A stretch of DNA of 64,000 bases from Camellia lanceoleosa (lineage: Eukaryota; Streptophyta; Magnoliopsida; Ericales; Theaceae): the NCBI GenBank assembly GCA_025200525.1, contig CM045761.1, positions 206,481,870 through 206,545,869 on the forward strand. Direction: 5' to 3'. This document shows, in pieces, positions 45,892 to 57,613 of this stretch (positions are counted from its first letter, which is position 1; every line of letters starts with the position of its first letter). Below the pieces are notes generated by a model. It searched no databases and had not been told where the DNA came from. It saw nothing but the letters and a program-made list of their open reading frames with translations. The position numbers and the translations under genes are program-made.

Positions 45892-47700
45892 TCCCTTCAG
45901 CTCGGACAAACACTACACTGACTGCATGTTGTGAAATGGCCAGGTAAAGGTAGAGTTTCTCGCCGGGCTTCGGTGTTACCAATAGTGGCGTCGAAGAAAG
46001 ATACTCCTTGAGCTCGGCTAAAGCCCGGTCACACTCTTCGTTCCACGAGAACTTTGATTTCAATGCCCGAAAGAAAGGACGGTAGTGATCTGATGACCGG
46101 CTTACAAATCGATTAAGCGCGGTGGCCATTCCGGCTAGATGCTGCACGTCCTTAGCCGAACTAGGCTGTTTCAACTCTTGTACGGCTCTGATCTGTGTGG
46201 GGTCTGCTTCAATACCTCGGTTCATGACTAGGAATCCCAAAAAATTTTTGGATCCCACGCCAAAGGCACACTTAGACGCATTCGGGCATAGCTTGTGTTT
46301 TTTGAGAATGGCGAACATCTCGGCTAAGTCGGACAAGTGGTCTGCTTGATGCCAGCTTTTAACCACCATATCATCAATGTAAGCCTCCATTGTCTGGCCC
46401 AGTAGAGGGGTAAACATCTTGGTCACCATCCTCTGAAAAGTTGCCCCGTCATTTTTTAAACAAAAAAGCATGACTCGATAGTAGAAGAGTCCGCTTGGAG
46501 TCGTGAAGGAGGTGATCTCTCGGTCGGGCCCATACATGGCAATCTGATGGTAGCCGCGGTAGGCATCTAAGAAACTAAGCCTGTTATGCCCAGCCGCCAA
46601 GTCCACAAGCTAGTCAATTATGGGCAAAGGGAAGCTGTCTTTCGGACAAGCTCGGTTGACTGTCTTGTAATCGACACAAACTCGCCACTTCCCATTCTTC
46701 TTGGGCACCACTACTGTGTTGGAAATCCACCGAGGGTAGTGCACTTCCTGAATTGCTTGTTCTTCAAGCAAGTTTTTCACTTCCTCTACAACTACCTCGG
46801 CGTGATGCAGCGTTGATCTCCTTGTTCGCTGAATGACTGGCTTTGCTCCGGGGAAGACATTGAGGTGATGGCAGATAAAACTTGGATCGAGGCCGAGCAT
46901 GTCGTAAGGCGACCATGCGAAGACCTTGATGTTGGCCATCAAAAACTCAACCATTTCGGTCCTTTCTTGGGCAGTAAGGTTGGAGCCGAGCAAGAAAAAC
47001 TTGTCCGGATGCTCTGTATCAATTCGCACCTCCACCAATTCCTCAACGGCTTTGTCCTCTGCCCTGGTGCCCACATCATTAAGAACTCCCCGGTCTTCTG
47101 GTCCTTCTATCATTTGAACGAAGCCTTTGGCAGCCCGGCTCCCGTTGACTGCCACGAAGCACTGCTTTGACATGACTTGATCTCCCCAAATTTCTTCGAT
47201 TGCCCCCATAGCCGAGAGGAATCTCATCACCTGATGGTAGGTCGATGCCACGGCTTGCATCGCGTGAAGCCATCCCCTTCCAAGGATCAGGTTATAAGTA
47301 GATGGTACTTGCAACACCCAGAACTCCACTTGCTTGACCACAGATCCCGCTTTGACCAGCAGGATAATCTTTCCCAAAGGCCACTCTAGTTGTGAGTTGA
47401 AACCAACTAGTGGCGAAGTCGCTGAAGCCAAGTCTGTATCACGGAGCTTGAGCTGCTTGAATGCATCGTAGTACATGATCTCGACCGAGCTTCCCTGATC
47501 GATCAAGATCCGTCTGACATCAAATTCCTTGACGCGGAGCATCACTACTAAGGCGTCGTTGTGCGGTATCTGAATGCGCTCTAGATCCTTTGAGGAGAAA
47601 CTAAGCACATCTTTTTCTTCGGTCTTTCCTCTCTTGATCACAAGCTGAACCGACAAGACTTCCCTTATGTGTTCTGCCTTCTTGATCATACCTTGGAGCT
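45892..47700 (-). pseudogene. Tat-2 protease and reverse transcriptase
   Basis: The frame 47689-46610 begins with protease: PHNDALVVMLRVKEFDVRRI, then LIDQGSSVEIMYYDAFKQL with the catalytic Asp present, and YNLILGRGWL. It goes on to RT: PVIQRTRRSTLHHAEVVVEE, WISNTVVVPKKNGKWRVCVD and YKTVNRACPKDSFPLPIID, then TAG. RT resumes in 46606-45854: [20 protein letters not shown], the YIDDMVVKS catalytic box, and [15 protein letters not shown], through to the RNase H front at the Tekay-3 break. A single stop separates the two frames, so this RT region is among the better preserved. Confidence 0.87.
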
Positions 47701-47707
47701 CGCATAC

Positions 47708-49481
47708 CTACGCCGGCTCCACTATGCCGTGGATGACATTAATAACTCCTTGTGGGGGCGCATCACGATCATCCGGTCCCCGCGGATCAACCGGAGCTTG
47801 ATTCGCCTTAACTTTCCCATCGATGTAAAGGTCCAGGTGTCCGGCTGCGACTAGCTCTTCCAAGTGTTGCCTCAAAGGCAAACAATCCTCTGTCTGGTGG
47901 CCGCACTCCCGGTGAAACGTGCAACGGTACCACGGATTGAAGCCCTTCTGACCGTCGCCCAACTTAGCTAGAAACCGGACATACTCCTTGTCTCGGATTT
48001 CACTAAGTATACGATAGATTGGAATCTTGAAGACCGTGGTGATGCCTGTCCTGGCCTTCAACCTTCTGTTTGCATCAGCCACGTCATCTCGGGGGTAGTC
48101 ATCCCGGTCATTCTGACGTCCCCTTCCCCTGTTCTTGCGATTGAGCCCGCGGTCCGATTCCCCAACGCGGTCACTTGATCGGCTGGATTTTTGCCCAACT
48201 GCGTGCACTTTGCCAGCTGACCTCTTGTCTATTGCTACCGGAATCGCCTTCACGATAGATGCCGATGCATCATCCTCTACTCGGATGTGCTCATTAATAT
48301 CTTTGCATAAGTTGGCACGGATGTCGGTTTGGTACATGGTAAGTGAGTCCGCGATCTATGTCGGCGGAGACCACGCTTGTATTGAGTGATTGCAAGGTTG
48401 ACCGGGCAATCCAAGATCTCATTGAAGCTCTCCCAATATCTGGAGTTGTACGCCTTCAATGTGTCGCTCGGTTCCATCTTGACACTAGTAGGTGATCAAC
48501 TTCCTTTGGTGTTTTGGTGTTGGTTTTGAAGCGCGTCACAAAGGCTTCGGCCAACTGATGCCACCTCTTGATACTCCCTTCCGGTAACCTTTCAAACCAT
48601 TTCAAGCCCAGTTCGCCTAAACTTGACGGGAAGATAAGGCACATAAGTGCGTCATTCCGCCTATGTCCGGCCATAACTTGTCGGAAGTGGCTTACATGCA
48701 TGTAGGGATCGGTCTTTCCGTCATAAAGTGTGAATTTAGGTTGGTGGAAGCCTGCCAGAAGCGGTGTTGTTTCTATCTCTAGGGAGAAAGGGGTGGCACT
48801 CAGACTCGCCAAGTCTAAGTTTACAAGGAGCGGCGTTGCTTGGCGAGGTGGAGGCATTCCGACCTCCTCGCTGGCGTGAACTCTGTAGGATAGCCACTGG
48901 AACACCAGCACCCTCTGAGCCTCCCGCCGGCGAGCCCATTCCTTTAAGACTGCCCGTAAATCCTCTGAACGAGCGGAATAAGAGTACCTTGACATCGTCT
49001 ACGAGCGTGGTGCAGTAAGTGCTATCTTCTTGTATTTGGACTTCTCTGCACGCACATCGGAATCACCAACCTTGTAACTTTTGGTAATAGAGATGGACGG
49101 AGTGTGCCACTGACTCTGACTGCCTGAGCGGCAGGGTTTGGTGCGCTCACTGTGGTCTCCCACGCCAGCTGCACCCTTCCCTTTGACATGCCGCTTCAGC
49201 TCCTCCATCTCCACCGTCATTCGTCGGATGACGGCGTCTTGGTCCCTTAGCTTGTGTTCCAGATGTCTGGCGTGTGATTCTCTCCGTCGCCGATGACCGT
49301 CTGGGCTCCATGAATGACCATAGCTCCTCCCGCGCTTATCCCGCGCGTCTCCCGACTGCCCTCCTGGAAATGTCTCCAAGTCCGCCATTGGAGGGATGGT
49401 GGGATGTCCTTCTCTCCGTCTGCCTGACTCTGAGGTAACTCCGTCGATGGCGGACAACGGAATCTCGTCGTTGTTCGCCAT
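47708..49481 (-). pseudogene. Tat-2 gag
   Basis: The frame opens at ATG 49481 (MANNDEIPLSAIDG), matching the Tat-1 start MANDGQ. It continues with a charged linker to 48999. The capsid-like domain is in 48995-48456: PKFTLYDGKTDPYMHVSHFR, CLIFPSSLGELGLKWFERLP and AEAFVTRFKTN. After two frame changes, 48337-47708 holds a region related to CAYHNEDGHLTQGC in Tat-1: CTFHRECGHQTEDC, then LRQHLEELVAAGHLDLYIDG. Frameshifts lie near 48998 and 48460. The zinc-binding His/Cys pattern is present. Confidence 0.84.
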
Positions 49482-49526
49482 GAACGGCGATCAAATAAGC
49501 CTGGAAGACAAGGTTTTGTCTGCAAA

Positions 49527-49549
49527 GATTTCCCACAGACGGCGCCAAT
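49527..49549 (-). other. Tat-2 primer-binding site
   Basis: Minus-strand bases after the 5' LTR read ATTGGCGCCGTCTGTGGGAA. This is the same site as in Tat-1, with an intact GGCGCC. It fixes the 5' LTR end and the direction of the element. Confidence 0.78.
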
Positions 49550-50268
49550 TGTACGGGGAGCAAATATTCTGGCAAGCCCGTACTCCTTTCTTACAAGCTC
49601 CGTTTCTGTCCGATCACCTGCGAGCACAACGGCGGTGAGCTAGCCGGCGGTGTGTGGTCGGAAAACCCCTTCGACGATCAAGTTAGCACACACCTTGGGA
49701 TAAAGAGAGAAAGAGGAGAGAGTGTTTGAGTGTAAGTATTTCTTACAAAACGTTCGTCCTCCTGCGTATGGAAGCGGAGACATGTATATACCCTCTCGCC
49801 CCAAATCTACTCGGTGATCTCTCGACCGCGTGGCTCTGCTATCCCATCTGTCGGCACAAATCTTCTTTGAACATCACCTAACCAGCCTGCCCACTCTCTT
49901 TGGGAGCTCGGCGGCCATTGCACCATCTCATTTGTCATGACCATCTTGTGCTTCATGTCTAAATATTCAATAGCTAAGCTCAATGAGGACCGAGCTCAGT
50001 GCATCCGGACATAAGCGAGCTCGGACGACTCATCTTTGGTTTGCCGTCGGCCTTCTTCTTAGAGTGAACACAAGTAGCTCGGTCCCTGCGGCTTTCTGGC
50101 GTCGGACAACTCACTTGACCGGCCGACACCATGAAGCTATGTAGCTCGGTCAAACCCGCCTTGCATTAGCAAGCGAGTTCTTTCAAGACAGGGCCACACT
50201 ACCTCGGCTAAACCCTTGTTCGGCCTGAATCTGTCCGGCCCAATGCCAGATCATAAATCTCCCTCTCA
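49550..50268 (-). repeat. Tat-2 5' LTR
   Basis: The LTR is 719 bp, TGAGAGGG to CCCGTACA in element sense. Compared with 29805-30538 it has several short deletions and substitutions (for example near 50010-50100), so the pair has diverged noticeably more than the Tekay-3 pair. This agrees with Tekay-3 being nested and younger. Confidence 0.85.
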
Positions 50269-50273
50269 ACATC

Positions 50274-51887
50274 TATGTGCCAAACCCGATCCATCGTTGA
50301 GACTCTTAGTTGAGCCTCTGGTAGTGAAAGATTGAAAGGGGAAAGTTCTTTAATGAGTTAGAAGAAATTTGAAGGAGGTGGTAGGAAGACTAGGGTTTGG
50401 AAATTTGGAGGAGGAGGGATTTGGTTTTATGGGAATGTTGGTATGGGGAGGCATCACGGCCTTGAGGACTTAGGAGGCATTGTGGGGTGATAGTTGTAGG
50501 GATTATTTTTGGTTTTTATATTGAATTTGGGTAGAAGAAGATTGTTTTCCTCATTAACGGTGTGGGTCCTTGGTGAGATCTAGCCCATTAAAAGAAGTCG
50601 ACCCAAAGTAAGCAGGCCTAAGGTTGATTTATGCGAATATGTGGATGGCCCATCTTCGTTGGGTCGATCTCCCTTACCCTCTTCTAAGACCAAGCGAGCC
50701 CATGGTTCCACGTGTCATAACTATCTTTCCTTTACGCAAGGTGGGACATGCTTGCACCAAGCATCTTGTGAGCACCTTTGGGCGTGGAGTGCGGGATCAT
50801 CCATTTTGTTAGAATGCATATCAGATCGACGGTTATACGTAGCTCTAGACCGGGTTGAGGCGTTATAACATCCATGGTCCAAATTTTTGACTCGATTCCA
50901 TGGCGGTGTTTGACGCCTCTGCAATAATCGTTCCAGGCATAACACTTCCTTCTCTGGTCTCTGGTCGTCGGCAGGTGTACTAAAGTTGGACAACTTTCCT
51001 GCTTATGCCAATACCTTCCACATTCAAAACAAACAAACCTTCATATTCAACTGGAAACTCCGCATTGTTGATGCCTACTCTGGACACCAGTGCATCCTTT
51101 AAATTAAGCTCTACACACACTCTTTCAAATCGTCCCCTAGTTGCATCGGCTAAGAGCCTATCGATTTTAATGGCTTTGCCAATCAGATTCCCCAACCTCA
51201 TCAGCAGATTCTCTTTAAAATACTCAATCGATACACCGGGAAATCGAACCCATACCATTTCATTGTACAAGGTAGCTCATCTGCAACTGGTCGGAAATCA
51301 GGTCGCCATTCATTTACTTACCGTTAGGTAATGCCCAATGACAATCCTGACCCATCAAAAGAAGGACATGAAGATAATCCTCTTTGCATTGCAAGCAAAA
51401 TGAATCAAATAATAGCCCTCTCCAACATCAGCGATATCAAAGTGTTGTTGCAAGTGCCACACTTGTTTCATCCTTTAGGTCAATAGGCTATATCATTGAT
51501 GCGCCCTAATACTAATACTTTGACGATGAGGGCCTTTCGCCAAGGAACTCGGAGTTTCACTAAAGCCGAGGCCAGATAGAGGTGGAATCAGTTTTACCCT
51601 CATCACAAACAAGAAAATCAGAGGGCTCATCTTTATCACTCTCTCCATTATACCAGAGTTTGGTATTTTCACCAGTAAGTGCCTTTCGAAACGAAAACCC
51701 TTGGGGCCCTGTATTACCTTATGCTAATCCACGCAGTTCGTTAGAATTTATACCACCCACACTAATTACATCTTCGTCAATCCCTTCCAAAGACCCATCG
51801 TCCCTCCTTCGTTTAATCTTCTTTGTACTATGCCGGAGTAAATCAGTTTCTTCGGTAGAGACGGGTTCCTTTGTTTGCTCCTCCATT
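50274..51887 (-). pseudogene. LINE ORF1: DUF4283 and zinc knuckle
   Basis: ORF1 starts at ATG 51887 (MEEQTKEPVSTEETDLLRHS) and stops at 51719. Further on, 51270-50980 reads MVWVRFPGVSIEYFKENLLM, LGNLIGKAIKIDRLLADATR, GRFERVCVELNLKDALVS and FPVEYEGLFV. This is the DUF4283 domain of plant L1 ORF1 proteins, which bind nucleic acid. The zinc knuckle CFECGRYWHKQESC follows at about 51030-50990, but one base out of frame. The remainder to 50274 is Arg/Pro-rich, and Tat-2 interrupts it. Confidence 0.83.
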
Positions 51888-52022
51888 TCAAGAAAAAAAA
51901 AATTAGCTTTCAAATTGGTGCCAAACATCTAGTTCAAAAAAAAGAAAAAAAGAAAAAGAAAAAGGAAGTTGGTGGCAAACGTGGTCGAAGAAAAGTGATT
52001 TTAATTTCTATTAATTGTTCTA
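51888..52022 (-). other. LINE 5' untranslated region
   Basis: The 135 bases before the ORF1 ATG contain a (CTTTTT)-like run on the minus strand, and end at the 5' duplication (52023-52038). A short 5' UTR of this kind is normal for plant L1. It shows the insertion was not 5' truncated. Confidence 0.65.
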
Positions 52023-52038
52023 TGGTGTAAGTAGAATT
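52023..52038. repeat. LINE target-site duplication, 5' copy
   Basis: TGGTGTAAGTAGAATT, one base different from 672-687. It marks the 5' end of the LINE. What follows (ACCTATTAAAATCAG) continues the sequence that originally followed base 687. Confidence 0.85.
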
Positions 52039-52921
52039 ACCTATTAAAATCAGTGAAGAAAATCTCATATACCTAAAATAAAAAAATAAAAAAAAAGAGT
52101 AAATTACACTAGCGTCCTAGAGGTTATTAAAAATTATAGAAATCCCCTCAAGTTTCTAAAAATAACACTGTCCTCCATTTTGCTCTAGTCACATGTAACA
52201 AATTCCTCTTCCGTCAAACTTGTGTTAGTAGCGTTAACAAAATGTACAGACCTCATCACTCGAATTTTTTAAAATACCATTTTTACTCTTTTAGAAGTCA
52301 GCCACCTCCTCTATAGTTACAATACTTATCCCTCCTTCCAAATTATCGTTGATGAAAAAATAAATTGAAAGAGTTGCTGTCTAGTCACTCATTATTCTGT
52401 CTCTTTCCTCCTACTCCTTCTTCTTCTTCTTTTTTCTTTCCCTACAGCACCACATTTCTCTTGAAGTTGTATATACATATTCCATAACCCTTTTCTTTTT
52501 CTTCTTTCATATGGAATTTAGATGCTTCAAATCCCTGCAATGTAACTGAACGCACTATCTTCTCAGTCAGAGAGAAAAACACAATATGACATGCATACAC
52601 ATTTTCTGTCAAACAAACAGATAAGCAAGCGATCTCACTTTCATTTAATAAACAAAAACACACGCACATTATTTTAGAATTGAAAGATAAAATTGTCCCT
52701 CTACATACATTAAATTTCAATGAAAATATCTATATAAATAGGTTTACATATACCTTCTCCTGCTTTCTTCCATCCTATGTTCTTGCAGGATATGTGGACA
52801 ATTTGAAGGATACGTCAAAGTTGAATGAAATGTGTTTACATGAACCATGCTTTTGTAGGAAATACAACTGCTTAGTTGCTTATATGAGATGATCTATGGA
52901 TCATTCATGGATTAGTCTTTG
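52039..52921. other. Ancient flank between the LINE and the long solo LTR
   Basis: No gene is supported. It includes an A-rich stretch (52078-52098), then a segment beginning AAATTACACTAGCGTCCTAG that has the look of a dispersed repeat end. A CT-rich run lies at 52400-52440. A TATATAAATAGG word at about 52731 is a good plus-strand TATA box, followed about 55 bases on by an acceptor-like TTCTTGCAG (52782-52790), but the open frame beyond is only 70 codons and unlike any family I know. Confidence 0.45.
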
Positions 52922-54679
52922 GTCACTGTAGACGTCCCCGAACGTCCCGGGAGGAGATCCCGTTTTGTTCATTTGGCTTACTACAGTTCGGACTCAATGT
53001 CACGGTCTTGTATTTAATCTCGCAGAGTGTAATGCAAGACCGATGAATCATCAAAGAGTCCAAATCCGGCAAATCATTTTTGAAAAACTGATTTTTAGAA
53101 AGAAGTGTCAAACATGGACTGCTTTGCCAGATACAGAGTCACCACCTAAATATTTATTTTGGGAGAATTTAGGAAACCCTGACTCGTTGCCTAAGGCCAC
53201 GTGTCCGTCATCACCAAAGTTACCTCGGCTCGGAAACTTGGGTACGATTGGGGAAGGTCACTTCGTGAGCACCCCCGCTCGCCCAATCAAAGATCGGCCT
53301 CTACTAACCATGATATCGAGTTTTGAAAACATTATGTGCTCGTATTCCGGTTATTAGCCTAGAATTACTATGTGATGCATACGGCATACAAGTATAGACT
53401 GGATCACCTGAGCTGGAACAAAACATTTCATGTTTGTTTTTGAAAGCGGTTTGCTACTCGCAAGTAGGCTGAAATGTGGATTTGCCACCCTTAGGTGGGC
53501 TTAGAAAACATGATTTTGTCACTCTCAAGTGGGCTTAAAACTTGCAGTCGATGAATTGTTCCAATCCAAATAACCCAACCTTCACCCATAGGCATTCAGG
53601 CAATTATATCATATAAACACATAGTCTCATGGTAAGCATGCTATCATGGCAGTCACTCACACGCATACAAGGATGCTAAAGCATAAATACTTACCGAGTA
53701 CTCCAAGCCAAAGAAAGAAGCTAATTAGAAATCATGCATGAATCCTAACTATGCTGGAATACCTAATATAACACATGCAAAAATGCAACTAAGATAGGCT
53801 TGGCTATTCTAAAATGGTATATGAAATGCAACAACTGATACACGTATTCAACTTGGAATTGAAATACAATGCAGTTAGTATGATGCGCCGAGCCCGGTGC
53901 ATGCAAGACAGATGAGTAGATACAAACATGCGAGCATAAGTATGCTAATTGAAACGTGCCCTAAAACTAACCATCATAAGCTGGTAAATAAAATGGAGAA
54001 AGACGTGGGGTTGGAAGACATGCATCACACAAACGCACACTTATTACACAATTGCCCTCTCTCGGAGGGTCCGAATAAATAATACAGTCTGAATAAATAA
54101 TTAACTATTCTAGCTAATTAAATATTACAAAACCCTAATTAATTAACAAATTAACTAGGAAAGCGAATAAACTAGCATGTAAGCTATAAAATGGACTGCC
54201 TCAGCTCTTGTTCCGAATGATGAAAGATGCATGCGTGCTCGGGTCGCTTTGTCGGGAAATTCCTTGCGATGCCCCGATTTGCCTCTGTTTTGCAATTGGT
54301 CCTAGAACCTTTGTATAAAACTTAGAAGGCTGGCTTGACTAGTTTTCTTCTTTGGATTCGATTTCTTTGCAGAGAGAGCAAAAAAGGGGTATGGCAAAGT
54401 ATTTCCAACACATGTATGCATGACCACTCTCCCCGTCATTGCATAAGCTCTAGAAAGTGTAGACCTCGATCCTCGTACCACCAATCACGCATCTCGATGC
54501 ATGATGGCCGAGGAGTCGAGTTGTACGACTCAATGTGAAATGAATGCACATATAAGCATAACAAGGCCTAAACTCCATCATGGGTGTCCGAATGTCGTTG
54601 GGAATTAAGACACGTTTTGTCACTTGGAGTCTGAAAAAGTCCCTCGTTTCGTGTTTGGACTAACCCTACTCCAAACACA

Positions 54680-54845
54680 AGCGATGAGATGGCATACACA
54701 ATGCGACTAACATACAACCTAGCATATGCAATGCTATGGGCTAAAATGGCATACACAATGCACGCGACATAACATGACATACACAATGCACTTATGAAGA
54801 CTATCATGCGCACATGAACTAAATGGCATATACAAATGCAAGATG
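54680..54845. repeat. GGCATACACAATGC dispersed short repeats
   Basis: The word ATGGCATACACAATGC or a close variant recurs near 54690, 54748, 54775 and 54824, in the long solo LTR. The spacing is uneven. Minus-strand frames rich in His/Cys/Val here are by-products. Confidence 0.65.
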
Positions 54846-55699
54846 AACTTACACCAATATGAGTGGACCTCAGCCACACTCACATCAGTGGCCATATGAT
54901 GAAAATGAGACAACCGAAATACATGCAAGCATGCACGAATGCAATGGACCGATCCTAAGGCACAACATGCAACTCTAACTAAGTATGGCAAAGGATGAAA
55001 TATGGCATACAAGCATACATTTTCCAGCTCTGAAACATGATGTACAATGGTCCCGAATCATGCAAATATGTTACCCAATGCATGCTAGATGGCCCGAATG
55101 CCGAAACTAGTGAAGTGCGTTACACTAGAGGTACACAAAGCAATGCACAAATGGAAAAACCAACCCCAAACAGACCCCTAGGCAGGTCTGAAACAGTGGG
55201 AAAATGGGCCAAAATGATGTTTCAAAGTGCATGGAAATGAAGCTCATTCAATGGTCCGAAAACAAGGCATTCATGCACAACTCTCAAGCACACTTAAAGA
55301 GAAGAAAACATGAGGATATGGCATTCACATAGGCTCTGAAATATGATGCAAAATGACCCCAAAGCATGAAAACACTTCAGTATATGTATGCAATAGACCT
55401 CAAATCTCAAAGCTAGGCAAGTGTATTGAACTACAAGCATGCAAAACAAGCATCATTCGACCATGAGACCCAAAAACAGAGCTAGGGCAGTCCAAAATAT
55501 ACACAAAATCAGTTTAAGGCAAGGCCAAAAAGTGCTAAAATCAAGGGTCAACAAAGCATGCAAAATAAGCTAGTGAACCATGATTTGCACTACAACTATA
55601 TGAAGCACATGAGAGCTCACCAAACCAGCCAAAAACAGAAGTATTCCATGCCAAATAATGCCCAAAAACCCACTGAAACTCAGTCAATGCATACAAGAA

Positions 55700-56035
55700 T
55701 GATGTGTCCCTTTGAAAGGCCAATAAGAGGGTTGTTCTACACATGCAAGATAGACATACAAAATGGAAAAACTACCTCTAGAAAGAGGTTATGAGGGCCC
55801 TAAAACTCACTAAAAAGGGCCTAAAATTAGTCTAGGAAGCATGCAAGTGAAGGCCCCTTTGAAAGGCCTTGAAGAAGATTACTCTACACATGCATAATAG
55901 ACATCTAATATGGCAAAACCACCTCTGGACAGAGGTCATGCAGGTCACAAAACTCATCAAAAATGGCTTGGAGCATGGCTTTGAAACATGCAAATAGGGG
56001 CTCCTTTGGAAGACCAAGAAAGCTAGTAAAGAGAA
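55700..56035. repeat. About 146-bp tandem repeat in the long solo LTR
   Basis: Two clear units and part of a third begin CCTTTGAAAGGCC near 55711 and 55856, and CCTTTGGAAGACC near 56003. Each carries CTACACATGCA, AATGGCAAAACCACCTCT, GAGGTCATG and AAACTCA.. words. The divergence is moderate. Confidence 0.75.
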
Positions 56036-56699
56036 CAAAGGGTGAGAGGGTCATCCCTCTCTGATTTTGAGCTCAAAGACACACGTTAGCCTTGAGAATC
56101 CACTAGATTTGAGTGGCTAAAAACAAACCAAGGCCGACACAAATGCCCTAAAGCATAGCTCAAAACATGAGAAATGAAGCATGCAAGGGGCAGATGACCC
56201 AACAGAAAAATGGTCTTAAACAAACATGTTTAGAAGATCAAAACAAGACTTTTTTCAGTTTATGAAAAATCCTAAATATGCTTGAAAATAGAGCTAAACC
56301 ATGAAGCAAAACAATGTCAAAAAGAGCTTCATGGAGTCTTACCCTTGTAGCCAAAGGAACCAGCAACTTCTGGACCAAGATAGCAAGTCTTCAACCTCTG
56401 AAAATGAGCTCCAAGGTGCTTGAATGGATGATGGAGAGGTTAAGCTAAGAGGTGTAGTGCAATGGTGCAAGAACAAGGGACCTTTGGAGCTAAAATGGAG
56501 AGAAATAGAGAGGGAAGTGTATGTATGCCTTTAAGCAAAATTCTCAACCCTAGCAATGGAAGAGGGGCCCTTCCCTTTATAGAGGAGAAGATCTAAAGCT
56601 TCTCAAAGAAGCTTAAAAGCTAGCTTAAACATCCTTCACACACGTGTATGGAGGATGCATGCAAACTTCGGTGGCACGGTAGCTTCAACTCATTGAGAC

Positions 56700-57080
56700 A
56701 AAAAAGCAGAAGGCTGGCCGACCAGTTCAGGTGGTTGGCCGACCACTCCCCCTGGTCGGCCAACCAGGGGTCAAAAGGTTCAAGCTGAAAAGGTGGTCGG
56801 CCTACCCATATTGGTGGTCTCCCAAGTGAATGCAACTCAGTGGTGATATGGGAGACCAGAAATTGTGGCTCAAAAGTGAGGGAGACCAAGGGGTCAAAAG
56901 GGTCAAGCAAAAAAGGTGGTTGGCCTACCAAGATTGGTAGTCTCCCAGGTGAATGCAACTCAGTGGTGGTATGGAAGACCAGAAAATGTGGCCCAAAAGT
57001 GAGGGAGACCAGCTCTCTAACAAGAAAACCAGTCGGCGGGAGAAGAGGTGGTCTCCAAGAGAATTGCTGGTCTCCCACCC
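56700..57080. repeat. GTCGGCCGAC-type palindromes and 129-bp duplication
   Basis: GGCCGACCAG, TTGGCCGACC and GGTCGGCCAACC words occur between 56710 and 56770, forming a palindrome cluster. A direct duplication follows: GTGAATGCAACTCAGTGGTG starts at about 56825 and again at about 56949, each followed by ..GAGACCAGAAA and AAAGTGAGGGAGACC. Like the 12825-13385 block, it is G/C-rich inside an AT-rich LTR. Confidence 0.7.
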
Positions 57081-57613
57081 CGGTACCACCTTCCAAACAA
57101 TAAAAATAGGGTCCATGCCAAAAATGAACCCACACCGATGCAAAACGAGAGTTCGGGGGTCAAAATCTTGTGGCGGAGGCCCCTAAAACTGACTATTAAG
57201 CACTAGAGAAGGCGTGCGACCACAAAGGTGGTCTCCCGGGCCATAGTGTCCCTCTAGGGAGAGGGAATAAGGTGTGTGCCAAAAAACCAAAGCAAACGGA
57301 GAAAGTTAAGCGGTCGCGAACCGAGGTGCACGACCGACGGCTCCAAAAACCGGTCTCCAAACGGGAATAGTGGCCTACGACCACGAAACGTAGCCTATGG
57401 CCACTGAGAGATGGTCTTCGAGACCTCTCCCTCCCTTTGGGAAGAGAAAACAGAGAAAAGCAGGACTGGTTATGGCCGAGGCAAAAGCACAAAGAGTCCG
57501 AAGTCGGGAGGCATTTGCAACCTCAGAACGAGCACAATATGCAACATCACCGAGCGCTCAGTTGGTGACGTTTGAGTCTTAAGGTCGGTCAAAAATGAGG
57601 TGTCTACAGTCAC

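Larger units (their letters stand above)
29805..50268 (-). mobile_element. Tat-2: Tat-lineage Ty3/Gypsy element
   Basis: A minus-strand element is bounded by GCATC (29800-29804) and ACATC (50269-50273). In its own sense the layout is 5' LTR (50268-49550), primer site, gag, protease, RT, [Tekay-3 insertion], RNase H, integrase, convergent antisense gene, polypurine tract and 3' LTR (30538-29805). Without Tekay-3 it is about 11.2 kb. It carries the full pol set that Tat-1 lacks, but stops and frameshifts split gag and pol. It sits in LINE ORF1. Confidence 0.88.
688..52022 (-). mobile_element. Full-length L1-type LINE, split by nested LTR elements
   Basis: This is the oldest recognisable insertion. 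Reading the minus strand, the pieces in order are 52022-50274 (5' end, ORF1), 29804-28673 (ORF1 end, endonuclease), 26163-26061 (linker), 21080-18705 (reverse transcriptase, zf-RVT), and 1535-704 (RNase H, tail, poly(A)). They sum to about 6.2 kb, a normal length for plant L1 elements. Each break is bounded by a 5-bp LTR-element duplication. Across the 28668 and 18700 joins the translated sequence resumes in the expected domain order. ORF1 and ORF2 both carry stops and frameshifts, so the element is dead. It ends in a T run on the plus strand (686-701), which is its poly(A) tail. Confidence 0.88.
52927..57608 (-). mobile_element. Long solo LTR beside the STICHEL-like gene
   Basis: A 4682-bp non-coding element has perfect GTCAC duplications (52922-52926 and 57609-57613) and inverted ends TGTAGAC / GTCTACA. 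On the minus strand it starts TGTAGACACCTCATTTTTG. Its plus-strand beginning (52927-54000) is homologous in reverse to 13650-14852. The GGTGGCGACTCT-type word shared with 14646 resembles an Ogre/Tat-type primer site, but it lies inside the LTR. No gag or pol was found. The type is most likely a solo LTR of an Ogre-like or LARD-like element. It ends 396 bases from the STICHEL-like stop codon. Confidence 0.75.

Noticed and set aside
29805..50268. An endogenous pararetrovirus as the source of the RT domains
   Set aside because: LTRs, primer-binding sites, polypurine tracts and integrase are present. There is no movement protein or coat-protein pattern of that virus family.
56620..57135. A 171-codon minus-strand frame in the long solo LTR
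   Set aside because: It is made of the 129-bp duplication and GC-rich palindromes, with no known domain.
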